Made by a program: the position numbers and the translations under genes. A DNA stretch of 64,000 nt from Cytophagaceae bacterium (GTDB taxonomy: Bacteria; Bacteroidota; Bacteroidia; Cytophagales; JAIYAX01): NCBI GenBank assembly GCA_027488815.1, contig JAIYAX010000011.1, positions 57,161-121,160 on the forward strand, in the 5' to 3' direction. This document shows positions 51,306-61,800 of the stretch, piece by piece; the stretch's first letter is position 1, and each line of letters starts with the position of its first letter. The notes beneath the pieces are model-generated. The model saw nothing but the letters and a program-made list of their open reading frames with translations. It searched no databases and was not told where the DNA came from.

Positions 51306-53102
51306 TCAAATAAAATCTTTGCTTTGTGACACCAGCTCAGCCCTGTACAGGGTTAGGATGCTTGACTTAGAGACGAAGCCCATGTACTTTCCATCCTGTA
51401 CTACGGGCAAGTTCCAGGCTCCGGTTTCTTCAAACTTTTTCATGACATGCCCGATGGAACTCAAGGCCTCAAGGCATGCCGGAGGTTCCTGGCAGAGTTC
51501 AGCAATGCTGTATTGCTCATACAACTCTGGCTTGAACATCAAATCTCGTATACCTTCCATCAGGATAATCCCTTTCAATTGTTGACTCTCATCAACCACC
51601 GGAAACACATTGCGCTTACTGATGGAGATGGCATGAATCAAATCTTTTAACCGACCTTCAAAAGGCACAGGGTAAAAGTCAGTTTCCAGAATTTTATGGA
51701 GTTGCAGGTTTGCAAGGATGTTTTTGTCCTTGTCATGGGTGAGCAAATGTCCTCTTTTAGCCAGTTTTCGCTTGTCCAGCGGGAAAGGTTGTTTGTATTT
51801 GACCAAAGCAAATGTACTGACAGAGACCAGCATTAAGGGCAGAATCAAGTCATATCCCCCTGAAATTTCGGCGATCAGAAATACCCCAGTCAAAGGGGCA
51901 TACATGATTCCGGAAACCATTCCCGCCATTCCAACTAAAGTGAAGTTTGAAACCGGAAGCTTAATCCAGCCAGTGGCATTGATCAGGCTGGCGAACAAGC
52001 AACCAATTAATGCTCCACTAAACATGGAAGGTGCAAAATTGCCGCCATTGCCGCCTGCATTAACTGTCATCGCCGCTGCAATCACTTTGAAAAAAAGCAG
52101 CAAGCCCAAAAACAAGACAGGTGCAAAAGGTTGATTGACCCAGTCAGAGAAAAGGCTGGCCTGAAGGAATAAACGCAAATCTCCGGTTGCCATGACTTTA
52201 ATATCCTCATAACCTTCTCCAAATAAAGGAGGGAACAGCAAGCAAAGTACACCTAAAGCTACCCCACCGATGATGGCTTTAATATAGGGTCCTCGCTTTA
52301 TCCTAAGGAAAAAAGCCTCTACCCCTAGATAAACTCTGGCATAATACAAGCTGAATACACCGATGGTAAGTCCCAGAGTTAGGTAAAAGGGTATATCATG
52401 GAGACTGAAAAATTCCTGTAATGAAAACCGGAAAAGGGCCTCTTCAGAAAGGAAAAATCTGGAACATAATGCCCCCGTAATGGCTGAAAGTATAAGGGGG
52501 ATGAGTGCAGATACCGTAATATCAGTTAGCAACACCTCAATTGCGAACAAAATACCTGCTATGGGTGCGTTAAAAACCGCAGCTACGCCCGCTGCCGCCC
52601 CGCAAGAGAGCAACAAGGTTCGATCCCGGTAGTCGAGTCTATAACTATTGCCATAATTGGAGCCAATGGCTGAGCCCGTCACCACAATGGGAGCCTCCAA
52701 GCCAGCGCTACCTCCTAAGCCCATGGTAATAGCACTGGTAAAAACCTGAGAATACATTTGCTGAAATGCCAATAGACTAGAACCTTTGGCTATGGTATAG
52801 TGTACATAAGCCGTCCCCTTCTGAAAACTTGATTTGAAAAAGGTCTGAACTACAAAGACCGTCATCACAATGCCAAGCGGCGGTAAAACCACATACAAAT
52901 AACCTTGGGTAGTAAAACTCAATCTTCTGGAGATCAAATCGTGAATTAGTGAGACCATTGTTTTGAGGCAAACGGCAGCCATACCGGCACTTAGCCCCAC
53001 CAAAACTGCACTTAGCAAAAGAAACTGCTTGTCATTGAGATACAACTTTCTCAAATGATTGAGGTAAACATGCAGTTGGTTAAAAACTTTCTTTTTCCAC
53101 AT
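51306..53102 (-). CDS. ClC-family chloride channel/transporter with CBS domain pair
   Basis: GLGGSAGLEAPIVVTGSAIGSNYG, GAAAGVAAVFNAPIAGILFAIE, GGNGGNFAPSMFSGALIG; C-terminal CBS region. Confidence 0.93.
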   Translation of the reverse strand: MWKKKVFNQLHVYLNHLRKLYLNDKQFLLLSAVLVGLSAGMAAVCLKTMVSLIHDLISRRLSFTTQGYLYVVLPPLGIVMTVFVVQTFFKSSFQKGTAYVHYTIAKGSSLLAFQQMYSQVFTSAITMGLGGSAGLEAPIVVTGSAIGSNYGNSYRLDYRDRTLLLSCGAAAGVAAVFNAPIAGILFAIEVLLTDITVSALIPLILSAITGALCSRFFLSEEALFRFSLQEFFSLHDIPFYLTLGLTIGVFSLYYARVYLGVEAFFLRIKRGPYIKAIIGGVALGVLCLLFPPLFGEGYEDIKVMATGDLRLFLQASLFSDWVNQPFAPVLFLGLLLFFKVIAAAMTVNAGGNGGNFAPSMFSGALIGCLFASLINATGWIKLPVSNFTLVGMAGMVSGIMYAPLTGVFLIAEISGGYDLILPLMLVSVSTFALVKYKQPFPLDKRKLAKRGHLLTHDKDKNILANLQLHKILETDFYPVPFEGRLKDLIHAISISKRNVFPVVDESQQLKGIILMEGIRDLMFKPELYEQYSIAELCQEPPACLEALSSIGHVMKKFEETGAWNLPVVQDGKYMGFVSKSSILTLYRAELVSQSKDFI

Positions 53103-53103
53103 G

Positions 53104-55632
53104 TCACACAGGGTCTACATCAAATATAATCTCTGCGGTACGATAACCCTGCTGCTGTTGCACCTTCCTGCAGGCTTGATATAGCTGCCATTTGAGCTCA
53201 TGAAGCCCTTTTTCTTCTCTTTTGATCTTGATCAGAATGTCCTGAAGGTACTTGTTCTTCAACCTGGCAATGGGTGGTTCTTCAGGTCCAAGTAGAACAA
53301 GTCCGGGATGAATGGCCAGATCCCGGGCCAATATGTGTGCGCAGCTTTTACAGGTTTCTTTGTCCTTGTGTTTGATCGTAATCCTTAACAAACGGGTATA
53401 GGGCGGATAACCAAATTCTTTTCGCTCAGACAATTGTTCATCCATGAAGGCCTCCACATCTCCTTTGTGGAGTGCCTGATACACTTCATGCTCCGGGTCA
53501 AAGGTCTGAACGATGACCCTACCCGGCAAGTCAGCCCTCCCTGCCCGGCCGCATACCTGCATGAGGGTTTGAAACGTATGCTCCTGGGCCCTGAAATCCG
53601 GAAAAAACAGTAGCCTGTCAGCGTTGATCACTCCCACCAAGGTCACATTAGCCACATCCAGCCCTTTGGATACCATTTGTGTACCGATCAGAATATCCGT
53701 TTCGCCACTGTTTAAATGCTCTAAAATCTGCCTGATAGCATGTTTGCCACGGGTTGTATCTGTATCCATTCTTCTGATTTTTGCCTGAGGGAAGAGCACC
53801 TGCAAATGCTCATCCAACTGCTCGGTACCATAGCCCACCGTTCGGAAATCCTGATGCATGCAGACCGGGCATGATGCCGGAGGCGTGGTTCGGTATCCGC
53901 AATAATGGCAACGCAATAGGTTGATTTGCTGATGATAGGTGAGGCTTACAGCACAGTTTTTACAGGTAGGGATGTGCTGGCAATGCTGGCACTGTAGCCA
54001 ATGCGCATAGCCTCTCCTGTTATGAAAAAGGATGGTTTGCTGCTTCTTTTCGAGGTTGGAGCGAATGGCCTCAGTAAGTGCAGCCCCAAACTCAAATTCA
54101 AGACGACCTTCTCTCCTGTCTAAGCCCAAGTGACTGAATACCAGATCAGGCAGAGGTCTGTCATTGTAGCGCTCCAAGAGGTTTACCTTTAGCCATTTGC
54201 CTGTTTTGCAAAGCAGCAGGCTTTCCGCTGAAGGAGTGGCCGAGCCCAATAAAACCTTAGCTCCATGCAAGTTCGCCAACATCAGAGCGGCATCACGTCC
54301 ATGGTACCTTGGTGCAGGGTCTTGTTGTTTATAGCTGCTGTCATGCTCTTCATCAATGATGATCAGTCCCAACCGTTCAAATGGCAGGAAAACTGAAGAG
54401 CGCACACCCACCACCAGATCAAATCTGCCTGCTTGCAGGCCATGATAAAGCTCCACTCTTTCATTATCGCTAAACCGGCTATGGTAGACCCCAAGATAAG
54501 TTCCAAATCGCTGTTGCAACCGCAATGTAATCTGAGTGCTCAAGGCAATTTCCGGCAGCAAATACAACACCTGCATACCTGCATCCAGAGCTTTGCTGAT
54601 CAGATGCATGTAAATCTCGGTTTTGCCGCTTCCGGTTACTCCATGAAGCAATACCGTTTTTTGATGACTGAAACCTTCCTGAATCTGATCCAAAACCAAC
54701 TGCTGAGAAGGCTTAAGCTCCGGCAATGGCAAGATTGGGCCACTGTAATCAGCCACTCTGGACCTTACTTTGCTTTTTTGTACCAACACTTCCTGCTCCT
54801 TCAGTTTGTCTAAAGCCGAAGACGATAACCCAGCCTCTTTTAGTTGAGACTTCATGATGCCTTCTTGCCATTGCCCCCGCAATTGCGACATCATCCATAA
54901 GACCATATCCTGCTGCCTTGGCTTCTTTGCCAGTGCTTCAATCAGGGCTTCAATCGCATCAGGATCCTGGTATTCGGAATTAAAATAGATCCATTGCTCC
55001 AATGCCGGGCTGTATTTATCTTCCAACTCCTCCTGCAAGCGAATGGCTCCTTGTCGCACCAAAGCTTTAACCACCTGGCTTATATCGTTTTTTTTCAGCC
55101 ACTTACATGCTTCAGCATAAGTCAGAGGACTCTTTCGGAGCTTATGGAAAAGTAAGTCTTCTGTTGGTGTTATAATGACTTTTGAAGGATCAAATACTTC
55201 CTCGGCATACAGAACGGTTCCAGAGGAAAGTTTTAGGCCTGCGGGCAAGGCTGCCTGAAGCACATCTCCCCTATTGGCCAGGTAATAGCCTGCTATTCGC
55301 TCCAAAAACTGCAACTGATAAGAGTTAAGGACAGGCTCTTCGTCTAGCAGTGCCAATACTGATTTGATGGATAGGCCTTCCACAGGTTCTGCTATCAGGC
55401 TAAGAATGACCCCGGTGTAAATTTTAGCTAAGCCAAACTGAACCACTACTCGGGAACCTGGCTTTGCATGGGCCAACATTTCCTGAGGCAAACGATACGT
55501 GAAGGCCTCCATGAAAGGTAAAGGCAACAACACTTTTATTAAGCGGCCTTGATCAAGATCTAAAGAGCCTTGTATGTTATCGGCTGACTCCAAATTATTC
55601 AAGTGATGAATTGCCCGCCGAATTTTGTGCAA
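53104..55632 (-). CDS. priA: Primosomal protein N' (replication restart helicase PriA)
   Basis: [42 protein letters not shown], zinc cysteines [13 protein letters not shown]...CHYCGY...CPVC. Confidence 0.95.
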   Translation of the reverse strand: MHKIRRAIHHLNNLESADNIQGSLDLDQGRLIKVLLPLPFMEAFTYRLPQEMLAHAKPGSRVVVQFGLAKIYTGVILSLIAEPVEGLSIKSVLALLDEEPVLNSYQLQFLERIAGYYLANRGDVLQAALPAGLKLSSGTVLYAEEVFDPSKVIITPTEDLLFHKLRKSPLTYAEACKWLKKNDISQVVKALVRQGAIRLQEELEDKYSPALEQWIYFNSEYQDPDAIEALIEALAKKPRQQDMVLWMMSQLRGQWQEGIMKSQLKEAGLSSSALDKLKEQEVLVQKSKVRSRVADYSGPILPLPELKPSQQLVLDQIQEGFSHQKTVLLHGVTGSGKTEIYMHLISKALDAGMQVLYLLPEIALSTQITLRLQQRFGTYLGVYHSRFSDNERVELYHGLQAGRFDLVVGVRSSVFLPFERLGLIIIDEEHDSSYKQQDPAPRYHGRDAALMLANLHGAKVLLGSATPSAESLLLCKTGKWLKVNLLERYNDRPLPDLVFSHLGLDRREGRLEFEFGAALTEAIRSNLEKKQQTILFHNRRGYAHWLQCQHCQHIPTCKNCAVSLTYHQQINLLRCHYCGYRTTPPASCPVCMHQDFRTVGYGTEQLDEHLQVLFPQAKIRRMDTDTTRGKHAIRQILEHLNSGETDILIGTQMVSKGLDVANVTLVGVINADRLLFFPDFRAQEHTFQTLMQVCGRAGRADLPGRVIVQTFDPEHEVYQALHKGDVEAFMDEQLSERKEFGYPPYTRLLRITIKHKDKETCKSCAHILARDLAIHPGLVLLGPEEPPIARLKNKYLQDILIKIKREEKGLHELKWQLYQACRKVQQQQGYRTAEIIFDVDPV

Positions 55633-57637
55633 GCAGGTTCATAAGCGCTGACAAGGTATGCACGGGTTGAAGGCAAGCTCCCTGAGTGCATAGGTAGTAA
55701 GTAGGTTTCCCCTGAATTGGGCCTTTATGGGCAGCAGGCCCAGCTAATTGCTCTTCACGATATGGAAAAAGGCTGAGTTGAGGCCAATACTGTTGGAACA
55801 AAGCGAACTCTTCCTCTTTTTGCAGGCCGGCAAAGACAAGCTCATACGCAGGTAAAAAAGCCGAAGCATGCACTGTACCCCAATAAGACATGTATCTGGG
55901 CTCAGCCTGTATCAGATGAGCGACGGCTTGAACCATGTGGGTAGCCTTATCGATATAGCTTTGCCGGGAAGTACATCTGCCATACCTCAGGAGCGCATTG
56001 GCCATCAATGCGTTGGCCGAAGGAATGACGTTGTCAAACAACTCTTTCTTATTGGTAATGAGCTCAGTAGACCTCTCTGAATAATGAAAAAATCCATCTT
56101 CAGGGTCATAAAACTGTTCCTCTACAAATCGTATGGTTTTTTCTGCTTCAAAAAGGAGAGAAGGTTCTCCACTTAGTTCATACAGATCGAGGCAAGCGAG
56201 CAGAAAAGTAGCATAATCCTCCAGAAAAGCTTTGACGGGTTCAGCTGATGGCCTTAGCGTGCGGTACAAGGCTCCATTCAAGGCTTTATACTCCTTCAAC
56301 AGGGTGGCAAAGGCCTTCTGAGCCATTTGTAAATAAGCAGGATCAGCAAAGGCCTTATAGGCTTCACAAAGTCCTGAAATGGTAAGAGCATTCCAACTAA
56401 GCAATAACTTATGATCGAGACCCGGTCTAACTCTATTTTCCCTTGCCTGCATGATGGCCTGCCGGGCATGATCCAGCTTTTGATCAAAGTCCATAATGCC
56501 TTTCTGTGCAGCAAAAACCTCGGCCCTGACTTTAGGAAAAAGAATATTGTTGCCTTGCTCCCAATTCCCTTTGGCTTCACATCTGAAGTATTCAACAAAA
56601 AGAGCTGTGTCCTCTCCCCAAATCCGATCTAACTCTTCAAAACTGAACACATAGAATTTTCCCTCGACACCTTCTGAGTCAGCATCTAAAGAACTGTAGA
56701 ACAGCCCATTGGGTGCCATCAATTCACGAACCAAAAACCCTATGCTCTGTCGTACTACCTTTTCGTAGAGGGGGTCTTTGTAGTTGCGAAAAGCTTTGCT
56801 GTACAGGCTGATGAGTTGGGCATTGTCGTACAACATTTTCTCAAAATGAGGGATTTGCCAGGCAGAATCAACTGCATATCGGGAGAATCCCCCTCCTGCC
56901 TGATCGTAGATGCCACCCAGCGCCATTTTCTCCAGAGTTAATCGGATGATCTCATCAGCTTTAGGCTCAGCCAGATAATGGGAACAAAGCAGCATGTATT
57001 CATATATGCAGGGCATCGGAAATTTGGGTGCCGTACCAAGCCCACCATCAAGGGTATCCAACTGATCATGCAACAAACGGACACTATTCAGCATCAATTC
57101 CTTTTCCTCCAGTTCGGTTCGAGCACTCCCCACCTGGTACTTCTCCAACTCCGAACGCTGCAAGGCTTTGGTCAACTGATCTGCACTTTGCATCACCTGA
57201 TCATGTTCATTTTTCAAGGCTAATTGAACACCTTCCAGCACCTGCATCCATTGTGACTTGGGGAAATACGTTCCACCATAAAAAGGTCTGCCATCGGGTA
57301 GCAGAAAAACATTCAAAGGCCAACCTCCTCTCATCCCCATTGCCTGCACAGCATCCATGTACACCTGATCCACGTCAGGTCGCTCTTCACGGTCAACCTT
57401 GATGTTAATGTAATACTTGTTCTGAAGAGCCGCAACCTCTTCATCTTCAAAGCATTCGTGCTCCATGACATGACACCAGTGGCAGGCAGAATAACCAATG
57501 CTGAGCAGAATTACCTTGTTTTCCTGTTTCGATCTTTCCAATGCCTCTGCGCCCCAGGGCAGCCAATGGACGGGGTTGTAGGCATGCTGTTGCAAATAAG
57601 GGCTATTCTCATGGATGAGTGCATTCGCCTGTTGCAT
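55595..57637 (-). CDS. DUF255/YyaL-type thioredoxin-domain protein
   Basis: [48 protein letters not shown]. Confidence 0.93.
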   Translation of the reverse strand: MQQANALIHENSPYLQQHAYNPVHWLPWGAEALERSKQENKVILLSIGYSACHWCHVMEHECFEDEEVAALQNKYYINIKVDREERPDVDQVYMDAVQAMGMRGGWPLNVFLLPDGRPFYGGTYFPKSQWMQVLEGVQLALKNEHDQVMQSADQLTKALQRSELEKYQVGSARTELEEKELMLNSVRLLHDQLDTLDGGLGTAPKFPMPCIYEYMLLCSHYLAEPKADEIIRLTLEKMALGGIYDQAGGGFSRYAVDSAWQIPHFEKMLYDNAQLISLYSKAFRNYKDPLYEKVVRQSIGFLVRELMAPNGLFYSSLDADSEGVEGKFYVFSFEELDRIWGEDTALFVEYFRCEAKGNWEQGNNILFPKVRAEVFAAQKGIMDFDQKLDHARQAIMQARENRVRPGLDHKLLLSWNALTISGLCEAYKAFADPAYLQMAQKAFATLLKEYKALNGALYRTLRPSAEPVKAFLEDYATFLLACLDLYELSGEPSLLFEAEKTIRFVEEQFYDPEDGFFHYSERSTELITNKKELFDNVIPSANALMANALLRYGRCTSRQSYIDKATHMVQAVAHLIQAEPRYMSYWGTVHASAFLPAYELVFAGLQKEEEFALFQQYWPQLSLFPYREEQLAGPAAHKGPIQGKPTYYLCTQGACLQPVHTLSALMNLLAQNSAGNSSLE

Positions 57638-57640
57638 GGT

Positions 57641-58615
57641 TTATGGGGCTAATTTTTCGAGGGCAATCCGTTCTTCCTCCACCGGCAATTTACTGGAGAT
57701 CGACTTTAAATCCGTTCTCAGTTGCTGTAAAAACTGCAGATAGCTTTCCGTTCCGGGAAATCTGGGGCGATGGTCTAACCTCATTTTGATGCCCATCCAT
57801 TCCTCAATCAACTCTTGAGTTGACGAACTAAAAAAGCAGGATGAGAAATGGCTTGCAATATAGGCCACAGCCCTTTGGGAAGGATGTATAAGATCATCAG
57901 CATAATATCTATAATCTCTCAGATCGTCCACCATCAGCTCATAAGCCGGGTAATAATGCACAAAGTCGCTCTCCCTGCTTAATTCGTCACAAAGCACTCT
58001 TAGCATCGATTTACTGAGTTGATTGTCTTCCATGCCATCCTTGACATGCCTTACCGGACTTACCGTTAGGATCACATGAGCCTCAGGCCGAGTAAGATGC
58101 CATTGACGAAGGAAGCTACTGAAGCCAGATTTCATGTCGCTTATGGAGCTGAGGGTTTTTCTGAACTGTTTTGCCGGAAGTTTATGGCAATTGGCTACTA
58201 CATGAGGTGTTTCACCAAGCTCATAGGCCCATGAGGTTCCCAAAGTGATCATCAAAATGTCAGCTTGCATTAGTGCGCTTTGGAGGCCTGAAAGCACTTC
58301 TTCCTTAAGCTTGTGATGCTGTAGAGGGTCAGGATGGGAGAACTTTGAATGGAAATTGACATCCTGAAAAAGTCCCTGATGCTCAAAAGTGAATGACCGG
58401 GGATCGTAACTTCCTTTAAGTGCATGATTAAGCAGATATACCAAAGCCAGCGGATGGTAGATGCTTCCTGTCGGGTTCACGTCTACCTTGAACTTGCGGT
58501 CGTAAAGCCAAAGACCCAGTTCGTCTGCAAAGCATGAGCCTAGGGTAAGTAATTGGTGAGGATGGACAATTTGAAAAGGGTAAGGCCTTGGCCCAAGAGC
58601 GGTTCGATCAAGCAC
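57641..58615 (-). CDS. GSCFA domain-containing protein
   Basis: LLTLGSCFADELGLWL, MITLGTSWAYEL, LTVSPVRHVKDG. Confidence 0.9.
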   Translation of the reverse strand: MLDRTALGPRPYPFQIVHPHQLLTLGSCFADELGLWLYDRKFKVDVNPTGSIYHPLALVYLLNHALKGSYDPRSFTFEHQGLFQDVNFHSKFSHPDPLQHHKLKEEVLSGLQSALMQADILMITLGTSWAYELGETPHVVANCHKLPAKQFRKTLSSISDMKSGFSSFLRQWHLTRPEAHVILTVSPVRHVKDGMEDNQLSKSMLRVLCDELSRESDFVHYYPAYELMVDDLRDYRYYADDLIHPSQRAVAYIASHFSSCFFSSSTQELIEEWMGIKMRLDHRPRFPGTESYLQFLQQLRTDLKSISSKLPVEEERIALEKLAP

Positions 58616-58851
58616 GACACAAGATAGAAAGCTTAGTCAAGAACTAAAAAAATGGAAAGCTGCTTTTCAAATTGGATCAGCATCCTGTCTATGCCTTTCC
58701 AATTTAAACATGACTACAATAAAAAAGTCATTTTATGATGGCATGACATCAGTAATCAAAAGAAAAGACCAGTAGACTTCAGCTCAAAACAAAGGCTTTA
58801 CAGATTCTACTACTATGCTGGGATCAATTTCACCCTTCAAAAGTTCAGCGG

Positions 58852-61800
58852 CTACTCCTTCACTACTTTGCGCACATAGGTTTGGCCCTTGAGGGTGATT
58901 TTCACAAGGTACATTCCGCTGGCCAGGTCATTCGTGAAGCAACTGGCTTCACTTGCCTCACTAAGGCCAGATAAGTGCACTACTCCCCTCAAATCCATGA
59001 TTTGATAATTGAACGGGCTTTGGGCTGTGATCCTTAGTTCGTTTTGGAAAGGTATTGGGAATACTGACCAATCAGTTAATGAATTTGCTGAACTGGTCTC
59101 CAAGCCCGTTACGATAAAGTTAATCGCATTTGAAATGCCAATGCAGCCCTGTGGACTGGTTACTCTTAAGGTGTATAACCCTGATTGGGTAGGTAAAAAA
59201 TTCAAACTCGTAGCTCCAGTCACAATCGCTCCATTAAGTAACCACTGGTAACTACCTGGAAGTGAATTTGCTTTCAACGTGTCTCCAACCTGCAGAATGT
59301 TGACAATAGGCAAGGAATTGACCAAAACCGTGACGGAAGTTCTCGTGCTGCTTTCACAACCTGCTACACTGACAGAAGCGACATGGTAGGTAGTGGTGGT
59401 GGTTAGTGATGGAGTGATATAGCTCGCTACTCCATTACCTCCAGCCAAAGGACTGCCTCCCGTGCTGGCTGCATAGAAGCGGTAGTTCGCTCCGCCTGCC
59501 GTTGGGGTAATGGTGGCGGTAGTACCTGAACAGATCGCTGCCGGAGCAGGGGCTGTGGGAGCAGAAGGTAGCGGATTGACAGTTACCGTCACCGCTGTTC
59601 TCGTGCTGCTTTCACAACCTGCTACACTTACCGAAGCTACATGATAAGTGGTGTTGGTTGTCAAGGTTGGTGTGGTATAGCTCGCTATTCCATTACCTCC
59701 TGTTAATGGACTGCCTCCCGTGCTGGCTGCATAGAAGCGGTAGTTCGCTCCGCCTCCAGTTGGGGTAATGGTGGCGGTAGTACCTGAACAGATCGCTGCC
59801 GGAGCAGGGGCTGTGGGAGCAGAAGGTAGCGGGTTGACTGTTACCGTTACGGCTGTTCTCGTGCTGCTCTCACAACCTGCTGCACTTACCGAGGCGACAT
59901 GATAGGTCGTAGTGCTGCTGAGGGTTGGGGTGGTAAAGCTAGCTACACCATTCCCTCCTGCCAAAGGACTGCCACCTGTGGAGGCTGCATAGAAACGGTA
60001 GTTAGCTCCGCCTGCCGAAGGGGTTATTGCTGCTGTGTTTCCTGCACAAATGGCAGCTTGAGCTGAAACTGTGGGTGCAGAAGGGAGTGGGTTCACTGTC
60101 ACCGTAACCACTGTACGTGTATTGCTCTCACAACCTGCTGAATTTACCGAGGCCACGTGGTAGAATGTGTTACTACTCAAAGTGGATGTGGTAAAGCTGG
60201 CCACTCCATTGCCGCCTGCCAGAGGACTTCCCCCTGAGGAAGCCGCATAGAAGCGGTAGTTCACTCCGCCTGCCGAAGGGGTGATTGTTGCTGTGTTTCC
60301 TGAACAAATGGCAGCAGGAGTTGAAACGGTGGGTGCCAAGGGTAACTGGTTGACCATTACAGTTACCGAGGTACGAGTGCTGCTTTCACAGCCTGCTGAA
60401 TTTACTGAGGCCACGTGATAGATGGTGGTGCTGCTCAAAATGGGTGTGGTAAAGCTGGCCACTCCATTGCCTCCTGCCAGAGGACTGCCTCCTGTAGAAG
60501 CCACATAAAAGCGGTAATTCGCACCACCTGCTGTAGGGGTGATTGTAGCTGTATTCCCTGCACAAATTGGGGCGGGAGCCGGAACTATGGGGGCAGGAGG
60601 TAACGGATTGACAGTTACTGTTATAGTAGTTCTCGTGCTACTCTCACAGCCTTGAGCACTTACTGAGGCCACATGATAGGTGGTGGTGCTGCTCAAAGTG
60701 GGTGTGGTAAAGCTGGCCACTCCATTGCCTCCTGCCAGAGGACTGCCTCCTGTAGAAGCCACATAAAAGCGGTAATTCGCACCACCTGCTGTAGGGGTGA
60801 TTGTAGCTGTATTCCCAGTACAAATAGCTGACGGGGTCGGAGTTGTGGGGGCTGAAGGCAAGGGATTGACAGTTACAGTAACAGAAGTTCTGGTGTTACT
60901 CTCGCATCCTTGCGCAGACACAGAGGCTATGTGGAATGTAGTGGTATTTGGGAGTATAGGTGTTATAAAGCTGCTAACAAGATTACCCCCAGGTAATGGA
61001 TTTCCCCCTGTAGAAGTTGCGTAGAAGCGATAGTTCACTCCCCCTGAAATAGGGGTGATCGTGTTAGAAGTTCCTGCACAAATAGCTGCCAAAGCCTGTA
61101 CTGTAGGGGCTAAAGGTAAGGTTAAGCATTCTGGAGAAAATATACGAGCAATCCGGCTTCGAGATGTGCCATCGAAATTTAAGAAATCTCCACTGATAAC
61201 CAACTTATTATCAGGTTGAAGGGCAAGGGAATTAACAATACTACTCGCCCCTAAGCTGGGACCAAAAGTAATATCTAAGCTGCCATCTGAATTAAGACGA
61301 GCTATCCGATTACTTGAAGTACCATTGTAGCTTGTGAATTCCCCACCTATGAGCACCTTGTTGTCTTGTTGAATAGTTAATGTCCAGACAGTACCATTCG
61401 CCCCTGTTCCTGGGTTGAACGTTGAATCAAGGCTTCCATCAGCATTTAAACGTACAATTCGGTTGCGGGGAATACCATTATAACTACTGAATTGTCCCCC
61501 TATGAGTATCTTTCCATTAGGTTGAAGAGAAAGATTTCTCACAACTGGAGAAATTGGACCATCAATACCTGTACCAGGATTAAAGGTGGCATCTAGAGTC
61601 CCATTTACATTTAGGCGACAAACAGAGTTGCGAGCTGTGCCATTATAGCTAGTGAAATCACCCCCAATGAGTACTTTCCCATCGGACTGGAGTAAAAGCG
61701 AATAGATAACTGGAGAATTTGGCCCATTTACCCCTGTTCCAGGGTTGAATGTGACATCTAGGCTTCCATCTGAATTCAAGCAAGCTACATGATTGCGGAT

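Noticed and set aside
59009-61024. + strand ORFs across the Ig-like repeats
   Set aside because: Antisense to a clear repeat-protein frame; open only because of repeat composition.
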